From Spirosoma sp. (lineage in GTDB: Bacteria; Bacteroidota; Bacteroidia; Cytophagales; Spirosomataceae), in assembly GCF_026391055.1 (NCBI RefSeq), contig NZ_JAPLET010000026.1:744001-808000 (forward strand): a stretch of 64,000 nucleotides of DNA. Reading direction: 5' to 3'. This document shows, piece by piece, positions 8,632 through 17,743 of the stretch. The notes beneath the pieces are model-generated. The model was not told where the DNA came from, did not search any database, and was given only the letters and a program-made list of their open reading frames with translations. Positions within the stretch are counted from its first letter, which is position 1. Each line of letters begins with the position of its first letter. The translations under genes and the position numbers were made by a program.

Positions 8632-9249
8632 CTAGTTTCCCAGCAAAATTTTGTTCGTCACGTCCTGATCAATGGTGATATAACCCGGATAGTTAACCTG
8701 CTTACCCAGTAAATCCAGCGTCGGCTTGATCTTGATGGTCAGTTTAGAAGGCTGGCTACCCGACGCACCCGAAAGATTCTGAACCAGCTGCGTAAATGCA
8801 TCCCGGGTTTTACTGTCAGTGAGCAGTTGGTACGCATTGGTATTCAGCCGCACCGGAACACGGGTTTTTCCCCCACCCGGCTGCACTTCGATACGCTGGT
8901 TTAAAAATCCGTTGAACAACTCTTGTCCGGCCAGCAGAACCCGGTATTCCAGTTGGTTAATACCAGCCATTTTATTGGTTGGATTTGTGATGTCAAGATT
9001 GATTCGCGCATCCAGTGGTACATTGCGTGTTAACAATCCGGCTGCCAGCCGTGGAAAACGGGCCGGGTTCAAATCCTCCAGCTTACGCAACTGCCGCACG
9101 TCGATACCCGCCAGATAGATACTATCTGCCGACGCTAGTGTATACCGGCAATTACCCAAGGCCTTGGCCTGCGATAGCTGACTATTGGAGCTACACTGGC
9201 TAAACAACAACGGCAAGGCCAGCAGTAGGCAAAAAATTTTTTTTTTCAT
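8632..9249 (-). CDS. LEA14-like lipoprotein
   Basis: A 205-residue lipoprotein. The N-terminus MKKKIFCLLLALPLLFSQCSS carries a lipobox with the acylated Cys at residue 19. The mature part has the water stress/hypersensitive (LEA type 2) beta-sandwich pattern: VPLDARINLDITNPTN near residues 76-91, then GQELFNGFLNQRIEVQPGG and RVPVRLN. Such proteins are usually envelope-associated and their role in bacteria is unclear. The family call is moderate. Confidence 0.7.
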   Translation of the reverse strand: MKKKIFCLLLALPLLFSQCSSNSQLSQAKALGNCRYTLASADSIYLAGIDVRQLRKLEDLNPARFPRLAAGLLTRNVPLDARINLDITNPTNKMAGINQLEYRVLLAGQELFNGFLNQRIEVQPGGGKTRVPVRLNTNAYQLLTDSKTRDAFTQLVQNLSGASGSQPSKLTIKIKPTLDLLGKQVNYPGYITIDQDVTNKILLGN

Positions 9250-9477
9250 GATGGTTTGATAATCGTTTTACTATAAACGTTCGACAAGGGATAAAGGGTT
9301 TGGTTTAATCGGTAAACAGCCTACACATTACATCGCGCCGAATAAGCTGACAAGTCTGAGGCCTGACGAATCCTTTAGCACAAATTGACCGCTAATGTAT
9401 ACATATAAAAGCCCATCACTAAATAAGTATGTGCCTTGTCCCTTTTTATGGGGCAGTAAAATAGTGGTCGAATACCT

Positions 9478-9485
9478 TATATTTG
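9478..9485 (+). promoter_or_regulatory. Bacteroidota -7 box (TATATTTG) for aat
   Basis: An exact TAnnTTTG match, 22 nt before the aat ATG. The rest of the 9250-9477 spacer shows no gene. Confidence 0.55.
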
Positions 9486-9507
9486 TCTTTCTACATGCCT
9501 GAGTTTA

Positions 9508-10116
9508 ATGGAAAAGTTAACCGCCGACGATCTTGTTTACGGCTATATTAATGGTATTTTCCCAATGGCCGATGCCGACGGTACACTTTACTGGTACGCG
9601 CCAGACCCGCGTGCCATCATTCCAATTGACACGTATAAGCCCGCCAAATCACTCCGTCCCGTTCTCAACCGCAATCAATTCGAAGTACGGATAAATACCG
9701 CGTTTAACGAAGTCATGCGAAATTGTTCTATTCCCCGTTCAGATGATGACAGTGTCTGGATTTCGGAAGAGATCATTCAGGCTTATACGGAACTACACCA
9801 TATGGGCCTTGCCCACAGCGTTGAAACGTATATAGATGACAGGCTGGTTGGGGGCCTCTACGGTGTAGCCCTGGGATCTGCTTTTTTTGGTGAGTCGATG
9901 TTCAATAAAGTCAGTAATGCGTCGAAAGTAGCTTTCCACTACTTAATTCTGATCCTTCGCCAGCAACGCTTCAGCTTACTCGATACGCAGTTTATCAATG
10001 ACAATGTGCGTCGATACGGGGCCATCGAAATTCCGAAAGCCGATTACCTTAAACAACTTAAAGCGGCACTTCGTCAGAAAGCCAAATTTTCGGAGCTTGT
10101 GCGGGAGAAGGTGTAA
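9508..10116 (+). CDS. aat: Leucyl/phenylalanyl-tRNA--protein transferase
   Basis: A 202-residue cytosolic enzyme that transfers Leu or Phe from charged tRNA to proteins with N-terminal Arg or Lys, marking them for ClpS/ClpAP. Family motifs are intact: GYINGIFPMAD and YWYAPDPRAIIP in the N-terminal third, GGLYGVALGSAFFGESMF near residues 115-132, then SNASKVA and LLDTQF. Length is normal. The plus-strand proB gene follows after 100 nt with its own promoter box, so the two may be only loosely linked. Confidence 0.96.
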   Translation: MEKLTADDLVYGYINGIFPMADADGTLYWYAPDPRAIIPIDTYKPAKSLRPVLNRNQFEVRINTAFNEVMRNCSIPRSDDDSVWISEEIIQAYTELHHMGLAHSVETYIDDRLVGGLYGVALGSAFFGESMFNKVSNASKVAFHYLILILRQQRFSLLDTQFINDNVRRYGAIEIPKADYLKQLKAALRQKAKFSELVREKV

Positions 10117-10204
10117 AACCCAGCGTATGAACTTCAGCCATACCATTCATGACTTACCTGTCATAAACCGTATGGCAAAACCAGACGCCGAAACGGGAAA
10201 CCCG

Positions 10205-10212
10205 TATCTTTG
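10205..10212 (+). promoter_or_regulatory. Bacteroidota -7 box (TATCTTTG) abutting the proB start
   Basis: An exact TAnnTTTG with only 4 nt between its last base and the ATG at 10217. If transcription starts at the usual distance, the mRNA begins at or next to the start codon. This also argues for 10217 as the true start over in-frame ATGs at 10127 and 10172. Confidence 0.55.
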
Positions 10213-10216
10213 CGGC

Positions 10217-11251
10217 ATGACAAAACCCGTTCTTGTACTTAAATTCGGTACTGCCTCCATCACGAAACCCAATGGTGAGCCGAATGAGCCGGTTATGGTA
10301 GACATTGCCCGCCAGGTAGCTGCCCTGCATACGCGCTATCGTATTGTCTTGGTATCGTCCGGGGCCGTTGGCGCGGGCAAATCGCTGATTCGTGAATACC
10401 GGGGTGATATTACCCAGCGTAAGGCCGCAGCCGCAGTTGGTAATCTCCTATTACTCAATCAATACTCTCGTTTCTTCTCGATATATGGCATTTCAATCGC
10501 TCAAAGTTTGTGCGAACGACACCATTTTGCCGACCGCGACCAATTCCTTCAGCTAAAACAAACGTACGAAGAGCTTTGGGCTAATGACCTCATTCCTATT
10601 GCCAACGAGAACGACGTCGTGAGCAACCGCGAACTGAAGTTTTCGGATAACGACGAACTGGCTACGCTCATTGCGGTAGGCTTTGGCGCTGAAGCCCTGA
10701 TGCTTTGCACATCCGTCGGTGGGTTGCTGGATGCTAACGGCACCATCATCAGGGAAGTAAAAGACTTCGACGAGCGCATATTCGGCGTAGTTCGAACGGA
10801 TAAATCTTCGCTCGGATTGGGCGGTATGGCCTCCAAATTAACCTTCGCCAAGCTGGCTACCCGCATGGGTATCCGGGTTGTGATTTTTGGGTTGAGCGAA
10901 CCGAATAGCATTAGGCGGGCTTTGGACCGTGAAATAGGCACCGAATTTACTCCTCAACCCACCATTCTCTCTGCCCGAAACCGGTGGCTCGGCTCAGGAA
11001 GCCTGGCAGTAGGCCGGGTACAGATCGATGCAGGTGCTGTTCGGGCGCTGCAACAGCGAAGAAGCCTGCTGGCCGTCGGCGTTCGGGCCATAGTGGGCGA
11101 ATTTGCCACGGGCGAAATGATTGAAATTCTGGACGACGAACAGAGAACAATCGCCGTCGCCCGCGCCCGAATTTCGTCCGAAACACTGGCTCAACAGCTT
11201 AATCAGCAAAATGTGGAGGTCGCTAATGCGAATGATATTGTACTTTTGTAA
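10217..11251 (+). CDS. proB: Glutamate 5-kinase
   Basis: The first enzyme of proline synthesis, phosphorylating glutamate to gamma-glutamyl phosphate; 344 residues from the ATG at 10217. The amino acid kinase domain begins VLVLKFGTASIT and includes LVSSGAVGAGK, PIANENDVV and FSDNDELATLIA. A PUA domain follows from about residue 265 (GSLAVGRVQIDAGA onward). In-frame ATGs at 10127 and 10172 would add an unconserved leader and are disfavoured because a promoter box lies between them and 10217. The stop is 2 nt before the proA ATG, so the two are coupled. Confidence 0.95.
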   Translation: MTKPVLVLKFGTASITKPNGEPNEPVMVDIARQVAALHTRYRIVLVSSGAVGAGKSLIREYRGDITQRKAAAAVGNLLLLNQYSRFFSIYGISIAQSLCERHHFADRDQFLQLKQTYEELWANDLIPIANENDVVSNRELKFSDNDELATLIAVGFGAEALMLCTSVGGLLDANGTIIREVKDFDERIFGVVRTDKSSLGLGGMASKLTFAKLATRMGIRVVIFGLSEPNSIRRALDREIGTEFTPQPTILSARNRWLGSGSLAVGRVQIDAGAVRALQQRRSLLAVGVRAIVGEFATGEMIEILDDEQRTIAVARARISSETLAQQLNQQNVEVANANDIVLL

Positions 11252-11253
11252 TC

Positions 11254-12519
11254 ATGACACCAATTACGCCACTTCTCCAGGCTACTCAGCAGGCTGCGGC
11301 AGCCGTTCGGCGGCTTAGCCCCGACCAGAAAACCGACCTATTGAATCGGCTGGCCGATGTTCTGGCTGCCCGTTCCGCCACGATCGTCACCGAGAATCAA
11401 AAAGATCTCGACCGTATGGACGCTGCGGACCCTAAATACGACCGGTTAAAACTGACCGAAAGTCGCGTGGCCGACCTCGCCAAAAGTTTGCGGGAAGTAG
11501 CGGTACTGCCCGACCCGGCCGGTGAGGTTATTCTGGACCGAACTATAGAGCAGGGACTGACACTCAAAAAGATTGCGGTTCCGCTGGGTGTAGTTGGCGT
11601 CATCTACGAAGCGCGGCCAAATGTTACTGTCGATGTAGCGTCAATTTGCCTGCGTTCGGGCAATGCGTGTGTGTTGAAAGGTGGCAAAGAGGCTGACTTT
11701 TCTAACCGGTACCTGATTAGTCTGATTCAGGGGGTATTGGTTGAGTTTGGCGTACCCAAATCCGCCGTCACCCTCCTCCCAACCGACGGGCCGGCCTCCC
11801 GGGGGGCCGTGGTCAATGAACTCCTTACCGCCACCCGGTATGTCGACATTATTATTCCGCGCGGGTCGGAGTCGCTGATTCAGTTCGTCCGAAAAAACTC
11901 GCTGGTGCCAACCATCGAAACCGGGGCTGGTGTGTGCCACGCCTACGTTGAGCAAACGGCCGACTTAGACAAAGCAGCCGCCATTGTGGTGAATGCCCGC
12001 GTCTCACGCCCATCGGTTTGCAACTCCCTCGACTGCGTGTTGGTAGACGAAGCCATTGCCGACCGTTTCCTGCCCATGCTTACCGCCGACTTTACCAAGT
12101 GGAACGTGGAAGTATTTGCCGATGAAAACTCGTATGACATTTTCGAGAAAGCCGGTTATACAAACCTGCAACACGCCCGGCCTGAAGATTTTGGCCGCGA
12201 GTTTCTGGACTATAAATGTGCGGTAAAAGTAGTTGCTGGACTGGACGAAGCCCTGTCTCACATTCAAAACTACTCGTCGCGCCATTCCGAAGCCATTTTA
12301 TCGCAGAATCAATCGATTATCGATCAGTTCCTCAGCGAAGTTGATGCAGCAGCTGTGTACGCCAATGCGTCGACGCGCTTCACGGATGGGGGCGTATTTG
12401 GCTTGGGCGCTGAGATAGGCATTTCGACCCAGAAACTCCACGCTCGCGGGCCTTTTGCGCTGGAAAAGCTAGTGACGGAAAAATGGATTGTGGTGGGCGA
12501 CGGGCAGGTAAGATGGTAG
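11254..12519 (+). CDS. proA: Gamma-glutamyl phosphate reductase
   Basis: A 421-residue NADPH-dependent enzyme converting gamma-glutamyl phosphate to glutamate semialdehyde in proline synthesis. The aldehyde dehydrogenase-like fold is clear from GVVGVIYEARPNVTVD, LRSGNACVLKGGKEA, and the catalytic cysteine in RPSVCNSLD (Cys256). The late segment RFTDGGVFGLGAEIGIST and the nearby HARGPF are typical. It lies 2 nt after proB, forming the standard proBA unit. ProC is not in this window. Confidence 0.97.
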   Translation: MTPITPLLQATQQAAAAVRRLSPDQKTDLLNRLADVLAARSATIVTENQKDLDRMDAADPKYDRLKLTESRVADLAKSLREVAVLPDPAGEVILDRTIEQGLTLKKIAVPLGVVGVIYEARPNVTVDVASICLRSGNACVLKGGKEADFSNRYLISLIQGVLVEFGVPKSAVTLLPTDGPASRGAVVNELLTATRYVDIIIPRGSESLIQFVRKNSLVPTIETGAGVCHAYVEQTADLDKAAAIVVNARVSRPSVCNSLDCVLVDEAIADRFLPMLTADFTKWNVEVFADENSYDIFEKAGYTNLQHARPEDFGREFLDYKCAVKVVAGLDEALSHIQNYSSRHSEAILSQNQSIIDQFLSEVDAAAVYANASTRFTDGGVFGLGAEIGISTQKLHARGPFALEKLVTEKWIVVGDGQVRW

Positions 12520-12619
12520 TTTTATCTCTCCGGTATTGAGTGATCAAAACAAAGTTTAGGGGTTTGGCCACAAAGTATTCTGCGTTTACCATATCTGCTT
12601 GCAAAGAGTATCAGACACG

Positions 12620-12649
12620 AGTTCTTTTGGTTAATTAACCAAAAGAACT
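12620..12649. promoter_or_regulatory. Perfect 30-bp palindrome upstream of the barrel/LytS/LytTR unit
   Basis: The half-site AGTTCTTTTGGTTAA is followed at once by its exact reverse complement (12620-12634 and 12635-12649), with no spacer. It ends 8 nt before the ATG at 12658. Its position next to a four-gene unit that ends in a LytTR regulator suggests an operator for autoregulation or a hairpin that covers the translation start. It lies about 100 nt past proA, so a terminator role is also possible, though no T-run follows. Confidence 0.7.
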
Positions 12650-12657
12650 TTCTGTGT

Positions 12658-13413
12658 ATGAGATTCTCCTTTTTACTTGTTCTGCTAAGTGCGTACCCTG
12701 CCTGGAGCCAGTCAATCGACTCCACCGCAACAGTCGACCTACCAACTAAAAGTAATTTCAGATCCAGTACCATGCTGGAGCTTGGCTATGGTTATGCCTA
12801 CACCCGGCTGCCTACCATGCGCGCGTTTTTCAAGTCTAATCAAATCAAGGAAGATCATAGCCTTGACAATTTTGCTGCTGTTGGTTTTGGCTACCGTCGG
12901 CAGCGGTTTAAAGGCAGTCTGTACGCATCTTATGGCATTGACCAGGGCACACGCTCACCTAACAACACCGGACAAGCCCAGTTGATAGCCCGACGTCAGA
13001 ACTTTAGCGGTGCTGTTCTGTTTGTGGGGTACGACCTGGCGAATACCCGCAATAAACGCGTATTTTTAAATGCAGGTTTTGGTAGCATTCGTTATGAATA
13101 CAGCGTGTTCCGGGCTACGAATCAGGCGGTTCCTTTCCAAACAATACTACAGAACAACCCTGCCGGAAGCGTTCCTTCTCTCTTTCTCACCAATAATTAT
13201 TGGGACGTTAACCTGGAAATTTCGCAACGGGAAAAACGCAGGGATGCCCTTCAATTGGTGAGCCGATTTGGCTACCGACGTGGTTTCACCGCAGATGCCT
13301 GGCAGTCTGACGCGTATCAACTGATCAATGCCCCATCTGACCGGGTCAGTCAGTTCTATGCTCAGTTTAGCTTATATATTTCCCGCAACTACATGGCTCG
13401 TCAAAAGCGATGA
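12658..13413 (+). CDS. Outer-membrane beta-barrel-like protein
   Basis: A 251-residue protein with a signal peptide (MRFSFLLVLLSAYPAWSQ). The remainder alternates short polar and aromatic strands typical of a small barrel: LELGYGYAYTRLP, FAAVGFGYRRQRF, GAVLFVGYDL, VFLNAGFGSIRYEY, and a terminal FYAQFSLYISRNYMA. I cannot assign a named family. Its stop overlaps the next start by 4 nt (ATGA at 13410-13413). It heads a unit with a LytS-type kinase and LytTR regulator, so it may be a controlled target or a sensor partner in the envelope. Confidence 0.75.
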   Translation: MRFSFLLVLLSAYPAWSQSIDSTATVDLPTKSNFRSSTMLELGYGYAYTRLPTMRAFFKSNQIKEDHSLDNFAAVGFGYRRQRFKGSLYASYGIDQGTRSPNNTGQAQLIARRQNFSGAVLFVGYDLANTRNKRVFLNAGFGSIRYEYSVFRATNQAVPFQTILQNNPAGSVPSLFLTNNYWDVNLEISQREKRRDALQLVSRFGYRRGFTADAWQSDAYQLINAPSDRVSQFYAQFSLYISRNYMARQKR

Positions 13414-13835
13414 GACTACTCATACTCCCCTGGCTCCTCTTCCTGCTAATAGAAAGTGGCCACCCACAGACCAGCCAGCCAGAGCAGGCCCAGTTGATTC
13501 TGTACCGTGAGAAAGAATTTATTTCGGGCATGGGCAAGGGCTACCCATTTAAGATTAATGAGGAGAAGATGGGGAAACTCTCCCCTAATCGGTATGTACA
13601 ACTGGCCGTAAATCCCGGCCGTATAAAACTGGAGTTCGATAGTAACTACCTTTCAGACAGCCGACCGCTCTGGCTTCGGGTGCAGGCCGGTCAAACGTAT
13701 TACGTGAAGGTCGTTGTGGAGATTGATTTTTTGAGCACTACCATCGTCATGGCACCTGTTGATCCGCAAAAAGCGCAACAAGAACTTAGTCGGATGAAGC
13801 CGGAATACACTCAGCCAATTGCCAAACCAGACTAA
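13410..13835 (+). CDS. Secreted DUF2846-like protein
   Basis: A 141-residue protein with a hydrophobic N-terminus (LLILPWLLFLLIESGHPQ) that acts as a signal. The mature part contains AQLILYREKEF, PFKINEEKMGKLSPNRYVQL and VQAGQTYYVKVVV, which resemble DUF2846-type beta-sandwich domains found in envelope proteins. Translation is coupled to the barrel gene by an ATGA overlap. The function is unknown. Family assignment is moderate. Confidence 0.65.
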   Translation: MRLLILPWLLFLLIESGHPQTSQPEQAQLILYREKEFISGMGKGYPFKINEEKMGKLSPNRYVQLAVNPGRIKLEFDSNYLSDSRPLWLRVQAGQTYYVKVVVEIDFLSTTIVMAPVDPQKAQQELSRMKPEYTQPIAKPD

Positions 13836-13863
13836 ATTCACCCAGTTTCCAAACCGATAATTC

Positions 13864-14886
13864 GTGCGTATATCTCCATCATTACAGTCATCTTTGCTGC
13901 TGGTGAGCTGTTTAATCGCTTTACTTGGCTATTGGGGCTGGCTGCTTTACCGCCTTTTGGGTCCGCAGCTCACACAGGAACTTCCGGACTTAGGCAGCCT
14001 GGCTGGTTACTTGCTGGGTTTATTTGTACTCCTGCTTGGCATCTGGCTACTTGCCTACCTAAGTTACCGATTTACGTTTCGGCAATGGATGCATCAGCCA
14101 GAAAAGAGGCTTTACTACTGGTGTTGGCTGTGCTTTCTGGCCTGGTTACTATTTGAAGTGCTCCAGTGGCGCACCGATCAGGAACCCGCTTTCGTTGACG
14201 AAAATATTCTGGTAACATTACTCCTTACCGGCTTGGTAATCCTCTATGGTTTCGTAGCGGACTCCCTACAAAGCAAACGACAGCAACAACGGTTGATTCA
14301 GCAAAAAACAGAGGCTGAACTCACAGCCCTGAAAGCACAAATCAACCCGCACTTCCTATTCAATGCACTTAATACAATTTATAACGAAGCGCAGCAATCA
14401 GAGAACCAATCCATAGCGGATTTGATAGAACAGTTAGCCAGTATTATGCGGTTTACCCTTCAGGAATCGACCCGCTCGCTGATTTCTGTTGAGCAGGAGT
14501 TTAAATTTCTGGAAAAATACCTGGCGTTGCAACGTGCCCGGCTTCCAAAACTCAACAAACTGCATGTGCATACACACCTGGACTGGGACGGCCAGCCCGC
14601 TCAGCTACCCCCGCTTTTATTGATTCCCTTTATCGAGAATATGTTCCAGTATGGGGTTAGTCTGGAACATCCGGCAACGCTGGAATTAGACGTGCGGGTT
14701 GAGAACAGGCAACTCGACCTGCGGGTTTTCAATACCATTGGGGTAGCCACCGTAGGCAAGAACGGTTCGGGAACGGGCATAAAAAACGCTCGTCAACGCC
14801 TGGCACTCCTTTATCCAGATCGGCACGAGCTGCGTGTGGAACAATCAACTCAATTCTTTCTGGTTACTTTACGAATAGATTTATAA
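13864..14886 (+). CDS. LytS/YehU-type sensor histidine kinase
   Basis: A 340-residue membrane kinase starting with GTG. Four predicted membrane helices lie near residues 9-32, 45-68, 83-102 and 116-134. The phosphoacceptor motif AQINPHFLFNALN has His163. The short ATPase domain includes LLIPFIENMFQYGV (N box) and GTGIKNARQRL (G box). This is the His_kinase (5TM/YehU-like) subgroup that partners LytTR regulators. The regulator gene follows after 5 nt. No extracellular sensing domain is present, so the signal may arise in the membrane. Confidence 0.93.
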   Translation: MRISPSLQSSLLLVSCLIALLGYWGWLLYRLLGPQLTQELPDLGSLAGYLLGLFVLLLGIWLLAYLSYRFTFRQWMHQPEKRLYYWCWLCFLAWLLFEVLQWRTDQEPAFVDENILVTLLLTGLVILYGFVADSLQSKRQQQRLIQQKTEAELTALKAQINPHFLFNALNTIYNEAQQSENQSIADLIEQLASIMRFTLQESTRSLISVEQEFKFLEKYLALQRARLPKLNKLHVHTHLDWDGQPAQLPPLLLIPFIENMFQYGVSLEHPATLELDVRVENRQLDLRVFNTIGVATVGKNGSGTGIKNARQRLALLYPDRHELRVEQSTQFFLVTLRIDL

Positions 14887-14891
14887 ATCGT

Positions 14892-15575
14892 ATGCTTCGT
14901 GCCATTGCCATTGACGATGAACCCGCTGCGCTGGATGTGCTGAATCGATATGCCGATAAAGTTCCATTTGTAGACCTGGTGCAAACGTTTATCAATACAA
15001 CCGATGCGCTGACGTACCTCTACGCGCACAAGGTCGATTTAATCTTCCTGGATATCCGGATGCCGGATTTGATGGGAACAGACTTTGCCCAGTTGGTTGC
15101 TCCCCTCAAAAAGTCGATTGTCTTTACAACTGCTTACGCCGATTATGCGCTGGAAGGTTTTACGCTGAATGCCCTTGATTATTTGCTTAAACCCATCGAT
15201 TTAACCCGCTTTCTACACAGTTGCAATCGGGCTTACACCCAGTACCAGCTTCAGCAGGGAGAGCCGTCGGGCATTTTTGTAAAAGATGGGTACGACTGGG
15301 TTCGGGTAAATCTGAGTGAAGTTCTTTATATTCACTCGGATACAAATCTCCTGTTTATCCACGAACCCGGCAGACAGGTCAACACCCGCATGACCCTGTC
15401 GGAGATAATGGACATACTCCCCGGTGAGCAATTTATCCGGATTCATAAATCGTATATCGTTGCGCTGAAAGCCATCCGCAAAATTGAACGGCATCAGGTA
15501 ACGGTTGGCGACGTTATCATACCGCTTGCGTCTGGCTATCGGCAACTGCTGGAGCAACGTCTGTTGCGAAAATAG
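14892..15575 (+). CDS. LytTR-family response regulator
   Basis: A 227-residue regulator. The receiver domain has the acidic pair in IDDEP (residues 8-9), the phosphorylated Asp54 in FLDIRMP and Lys100 in YLLKPID. The LytTR DNA-binding domain covers about residues 125-227, with GYDWVRVNLSEVLYI, FIRIHKSYIVAL and the terminal SGYRQLLEQRLL. It follows its kinase by 5 nt. The target is unknown. The palindrome at 12620-12649 is one candidate, although known LytTR sites are direct repeats. Confidence 0.95.
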   Translation: MLRAIAIDDEPAALDVLNRYADKVPFVDLVQTFINTTDALTYLYAHKVDLIFLDIRMPDLMGTDFAQLVAPLKKSIVFTTAYADYALEGFTLNALDYLLKPIDLTRFLHSCNRAYTQYQLQQGEPSGIFVKDGYDWVRVNLSEVLYIHSDTNLLFIHEPGRQVNTRMTLSEIMDILPGEQFIRIHKSYIVALKAIRKIERHQVTVGDVIIPLASGYRQLLEQRLLRK

Positions 15576-15600
15576 CTTTCTACTGATCTTATCTCTTAGG

Positions 15601-16872
15601 CTAATAGCCATACCAGTCGCCCCACCATTTTTGCAGGCTTCGCCGGATTTCGGCTTCGCGGGCGTTATGACCGGGTTCGTAAAGTTTGTGCCCTTTCAGA
15701 TCGTCAGGCAGGAAATTCTGCTGAGCAAAGTTTCCTTCGTGGGCGTGGGCGTACTGATATTCTTTTCCGTAGCCGATCTGCTTCATTAGTTTGGTTGGGG
15801 CATTACGCAGATGTAAGGGCACGGGCAGATGGGCCGTCTGTTCGGCCAGCGCAATGGCTTCGTCAATGGCCAAGTAGCTCGCATTGCTCTTAGGCGATGT
15901 AGCCAGATATACGGCTACCTGTGACAGAATAATCCGTCCTTCGGGCATACCAATGGCCCGAATAGCCTGTACCGCTTCGGAGGCCATAATCATGGCCGTC
16001 GGGTTGGCGTTGCCAATATCCTCCGACGCCATGATGAGCATACGCCGGGCAATAAAAACTGGGTCCTCACCCGCAACGATCATCCGGGCCATCCAGTACA
16101 GGGCGGCATTGGGGTCCGAACCACGCAGCGACTTGATAAAGGCGGAGATAATATCGTAATGCTGCTCCCCGGATTTATCGTAACGGGCAATGTTTTGTTG
16201 CGCCACGGCCGTTACGCCTTCATCCATTATAACTAGCGGATCTGCCGCTACATGGGCCGATGCCACCAGTTCCAGCAGGTTTAACAGCTTGCGCCCGTCG
16301 CCACCCGATAGCCGCAAGAGGGCATCATACGATTTGATAGTAATCTGTTTCGACTGCAAAAATTTATCCTGAGCAATGGCCCGGTCGACCAACTGGATAA
16401 GCTCTTCACGACTTAAGGCTTCGAGAATGTATACCTGACAGCGCGACAGCAAGGCACTGTTTACTTCGAATGATGGGTTTTCGGTCGTGGCGCCAATGAG
16501 GGTAATCTGTCCTTTCTCAACAGCACCCAGCAGTGCGTCCTGCTGGCTTTTGTTAAACCGGTGAATTTCGTCGATGAAAACCACCGGCGGAAACATCCCG
16601 CTAGGCCGACTTAGTACGTCACGAATTTCTTTTACACCCGAATTTATCGCGCTCAGCGCAATGAATGGCCGCTTAACGGCCTCGGCCAGCAACAGGGCCA
16701 GTGTTGTTTTGCCCACACCCGGCGGCCCCCATAATATCATGGATGGTAAACGTCCGGCATCTACCGCCCGCCGAAGTGCGCCCGTTGGACCGATCAGCTT
16801 CCGTTGGCCAATAACATCGTTTAGTGTTTGTGGGCGCACCCGCTCGGGTAGTGGCGTTGAGTCTGTATTCAT
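15601..16872 (-). CDS. rarA: Replication-associated recombination protein A (AAA+ ATPase)
   Basis: A 423-residue cytosolic AAA+ ATPase of the RarA/MgsA/WRNIP1 family that acts at stalled replication forks. Walker A is GPPGVGKTT at 49-57 and Walker [11 protein letters not shown] at 97-106. [22 protein letters not shown] carries sensor residues. The C-terminal part has [12 protein letters not shown], the tetramerisation segment [20 protein letters not shown] and the usual tail. The name is secure. It converges with the LytTR gene across 25 nt. Confidence 0.96.
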   Translation of the reverse strand: MNTDSTPLPERVRPQTLNDVIGQRKLIGPTGALRRAVDAGRLPSMILWGPPGVGKTTLALLLAEAVKRPFIALSAINSGVKEIRDVLSRPSGMFPPVVFIDEIHRFNKSQQDALLGAVEKGQITLIGATTENPSFEVNSALLSRCQVYILEALSREELIQLVDRAIAQDKFLQSKQITIKSYDALLRLSGGDGRKLLNLLELVASAHVAADPLVIMDEGVTAVAQQNIARYDKSGEQHYDIISAFIKSLRGSDPNAALYWMARMIVAGEDPVFIARRMLIMASEDIGNANPTAMIMASEAVQAIRAIGMPEGRIILSQVAVYLATSPKSNASYLAIDEAIALAEQTAHLPVPLHLRNAPTKLMKQIGYGKEYQYAHAHEGNFAQQNFLPDDLKGHKLYEPGHNAREAEIRRSLQKWWGDWYGY

Positions 16873-16986
16873 TCAGCGAAGTTACCCGAACCGTATATTC
16901 TTCGCAAACCCAGCCTGAACCCGGACTTTACTTCAGTTACCAACATCAATAGGGTAAACCGTACGTACCGTTGACAACAAACAAAA

Positions 16987-17017
16987 AAGCCGGTAACTGT
17001 TTGAAGGTTACCGGCTT
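16987..17017 (-). terminator. Intrinsic terminator after the ECF sigma gene
   Basis: The 11-bp perfect arms AAGCCGGTAAC (16987-16997) and GTTACCGGCTT (17007-17017) have a 9-nt loop. On the minus strand the hairpin runs into a T6 tract. It lies just downstream of the sigma factor stop at 17042. Confidence 0.85.
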
Positions 17018-17041
17018 GAGGAAGGTTTGGTAAAAACAGCG

Positions 17042-17641
17042 TCAGAGCGACACATTTTCAAGCGTAACATAGCGCTTGAGATTGCTCATAGCTCCAAATA
17101 TCAAGTTGTACACCGATTGAATATTGATTTCCATCAGCGCAGAAATTTCTTCGTTGCTCATATTCTGGAAATACCGCAGATGAACGGCTTCGCGCTGACG
17201 GCGGGGAAGTTTGTCAAGCGCCTGGTGCAGGCAATCATTTACGTAGGAATCTTCTTCATGGGCGATCAGCAGGTTTTCGTGTGATGGATCAGCTCCCGGC
17301 AGTGTATCGCCCACACGCCGACCATTGATCATATCGTCCTGGCTAACCAATTTCTGTTCGGCCGTCAGGTGGCGGACCAGCTTACGTTTGATGGAAGCCA
17401 TCAGGTAAAAACGAACGGAGGTGGTTGGACCTATGGTGTTCCGATGCTTCCAGAGTTCGACAAACAAATCGTGGATGCAATCTTTAATTAAGGCGCGATC
17501 AGTAGCAAAGTGCGCGCAGTAGTGGTAGAGGGTTTGAACATAATTTTGATACAATCGGGCAAACGCATTTTCATCGCCACCGCGGAACAGATTCCAGAGG
17601 GTTTCGTCGTCGGGGCCGGTTTGGGAGCGTGAGCGAGCCAT
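17042..17641 (-). CDS. ECF-type sigma-70 factor
   Basis: A 199-residue sigma factor. Region 2 spans about residues 27-67 (FARLYQNYVQTLYHY through DCIHDLFVELWKHR), and region 4 spans about 138-193 (LPRRQREAVHLRYFQNMSNE then IQSVYNLIFGAMSNLKRYV). It resembles the Bacteroidota FecI-like group, which usually sits beside a FecR anti-sigma and SusC/SusD genes. None of these is in the flanking sequence, so it is an orphan. It has its own terminator. Targets are unknown. Confidence 0.92.
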   Translation of the reverse strand: MARSRSQTGPDDETLWNLFRGGDENAFARLYQNYVQTLYHYCAHFATDRALIKDCIHDLFVELWKHRNTIGPTTSVRFYLMASIKRKLVRHLTAEQKLVSQDDMINGRRVGDTLPGADPSHENLLIAHEEDSYVNDCLHQALDKLPRRQREAVHLRYFQNMSNEEISALMEINIQSVYNLIFGAMSNLKRYVTLENVSL

Positions 17642-17743
17642 AGTTCGTAATAGAGAGGTAAAGGTTAGGAATAGCCTAGGGAAGTGTAAACGTACCCATA
17701 AAAAATAGAATTTAAAACAGTTACCAAATAAAATTTTTTTCTG

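Noticed and set aside
10127-10216. Longer proB start at 10127 or 10172
   Set aside because: The extension is unconserved and the -7 promoter box at 10205-10212 lies downstream of both codons, so 10217 is the better start.
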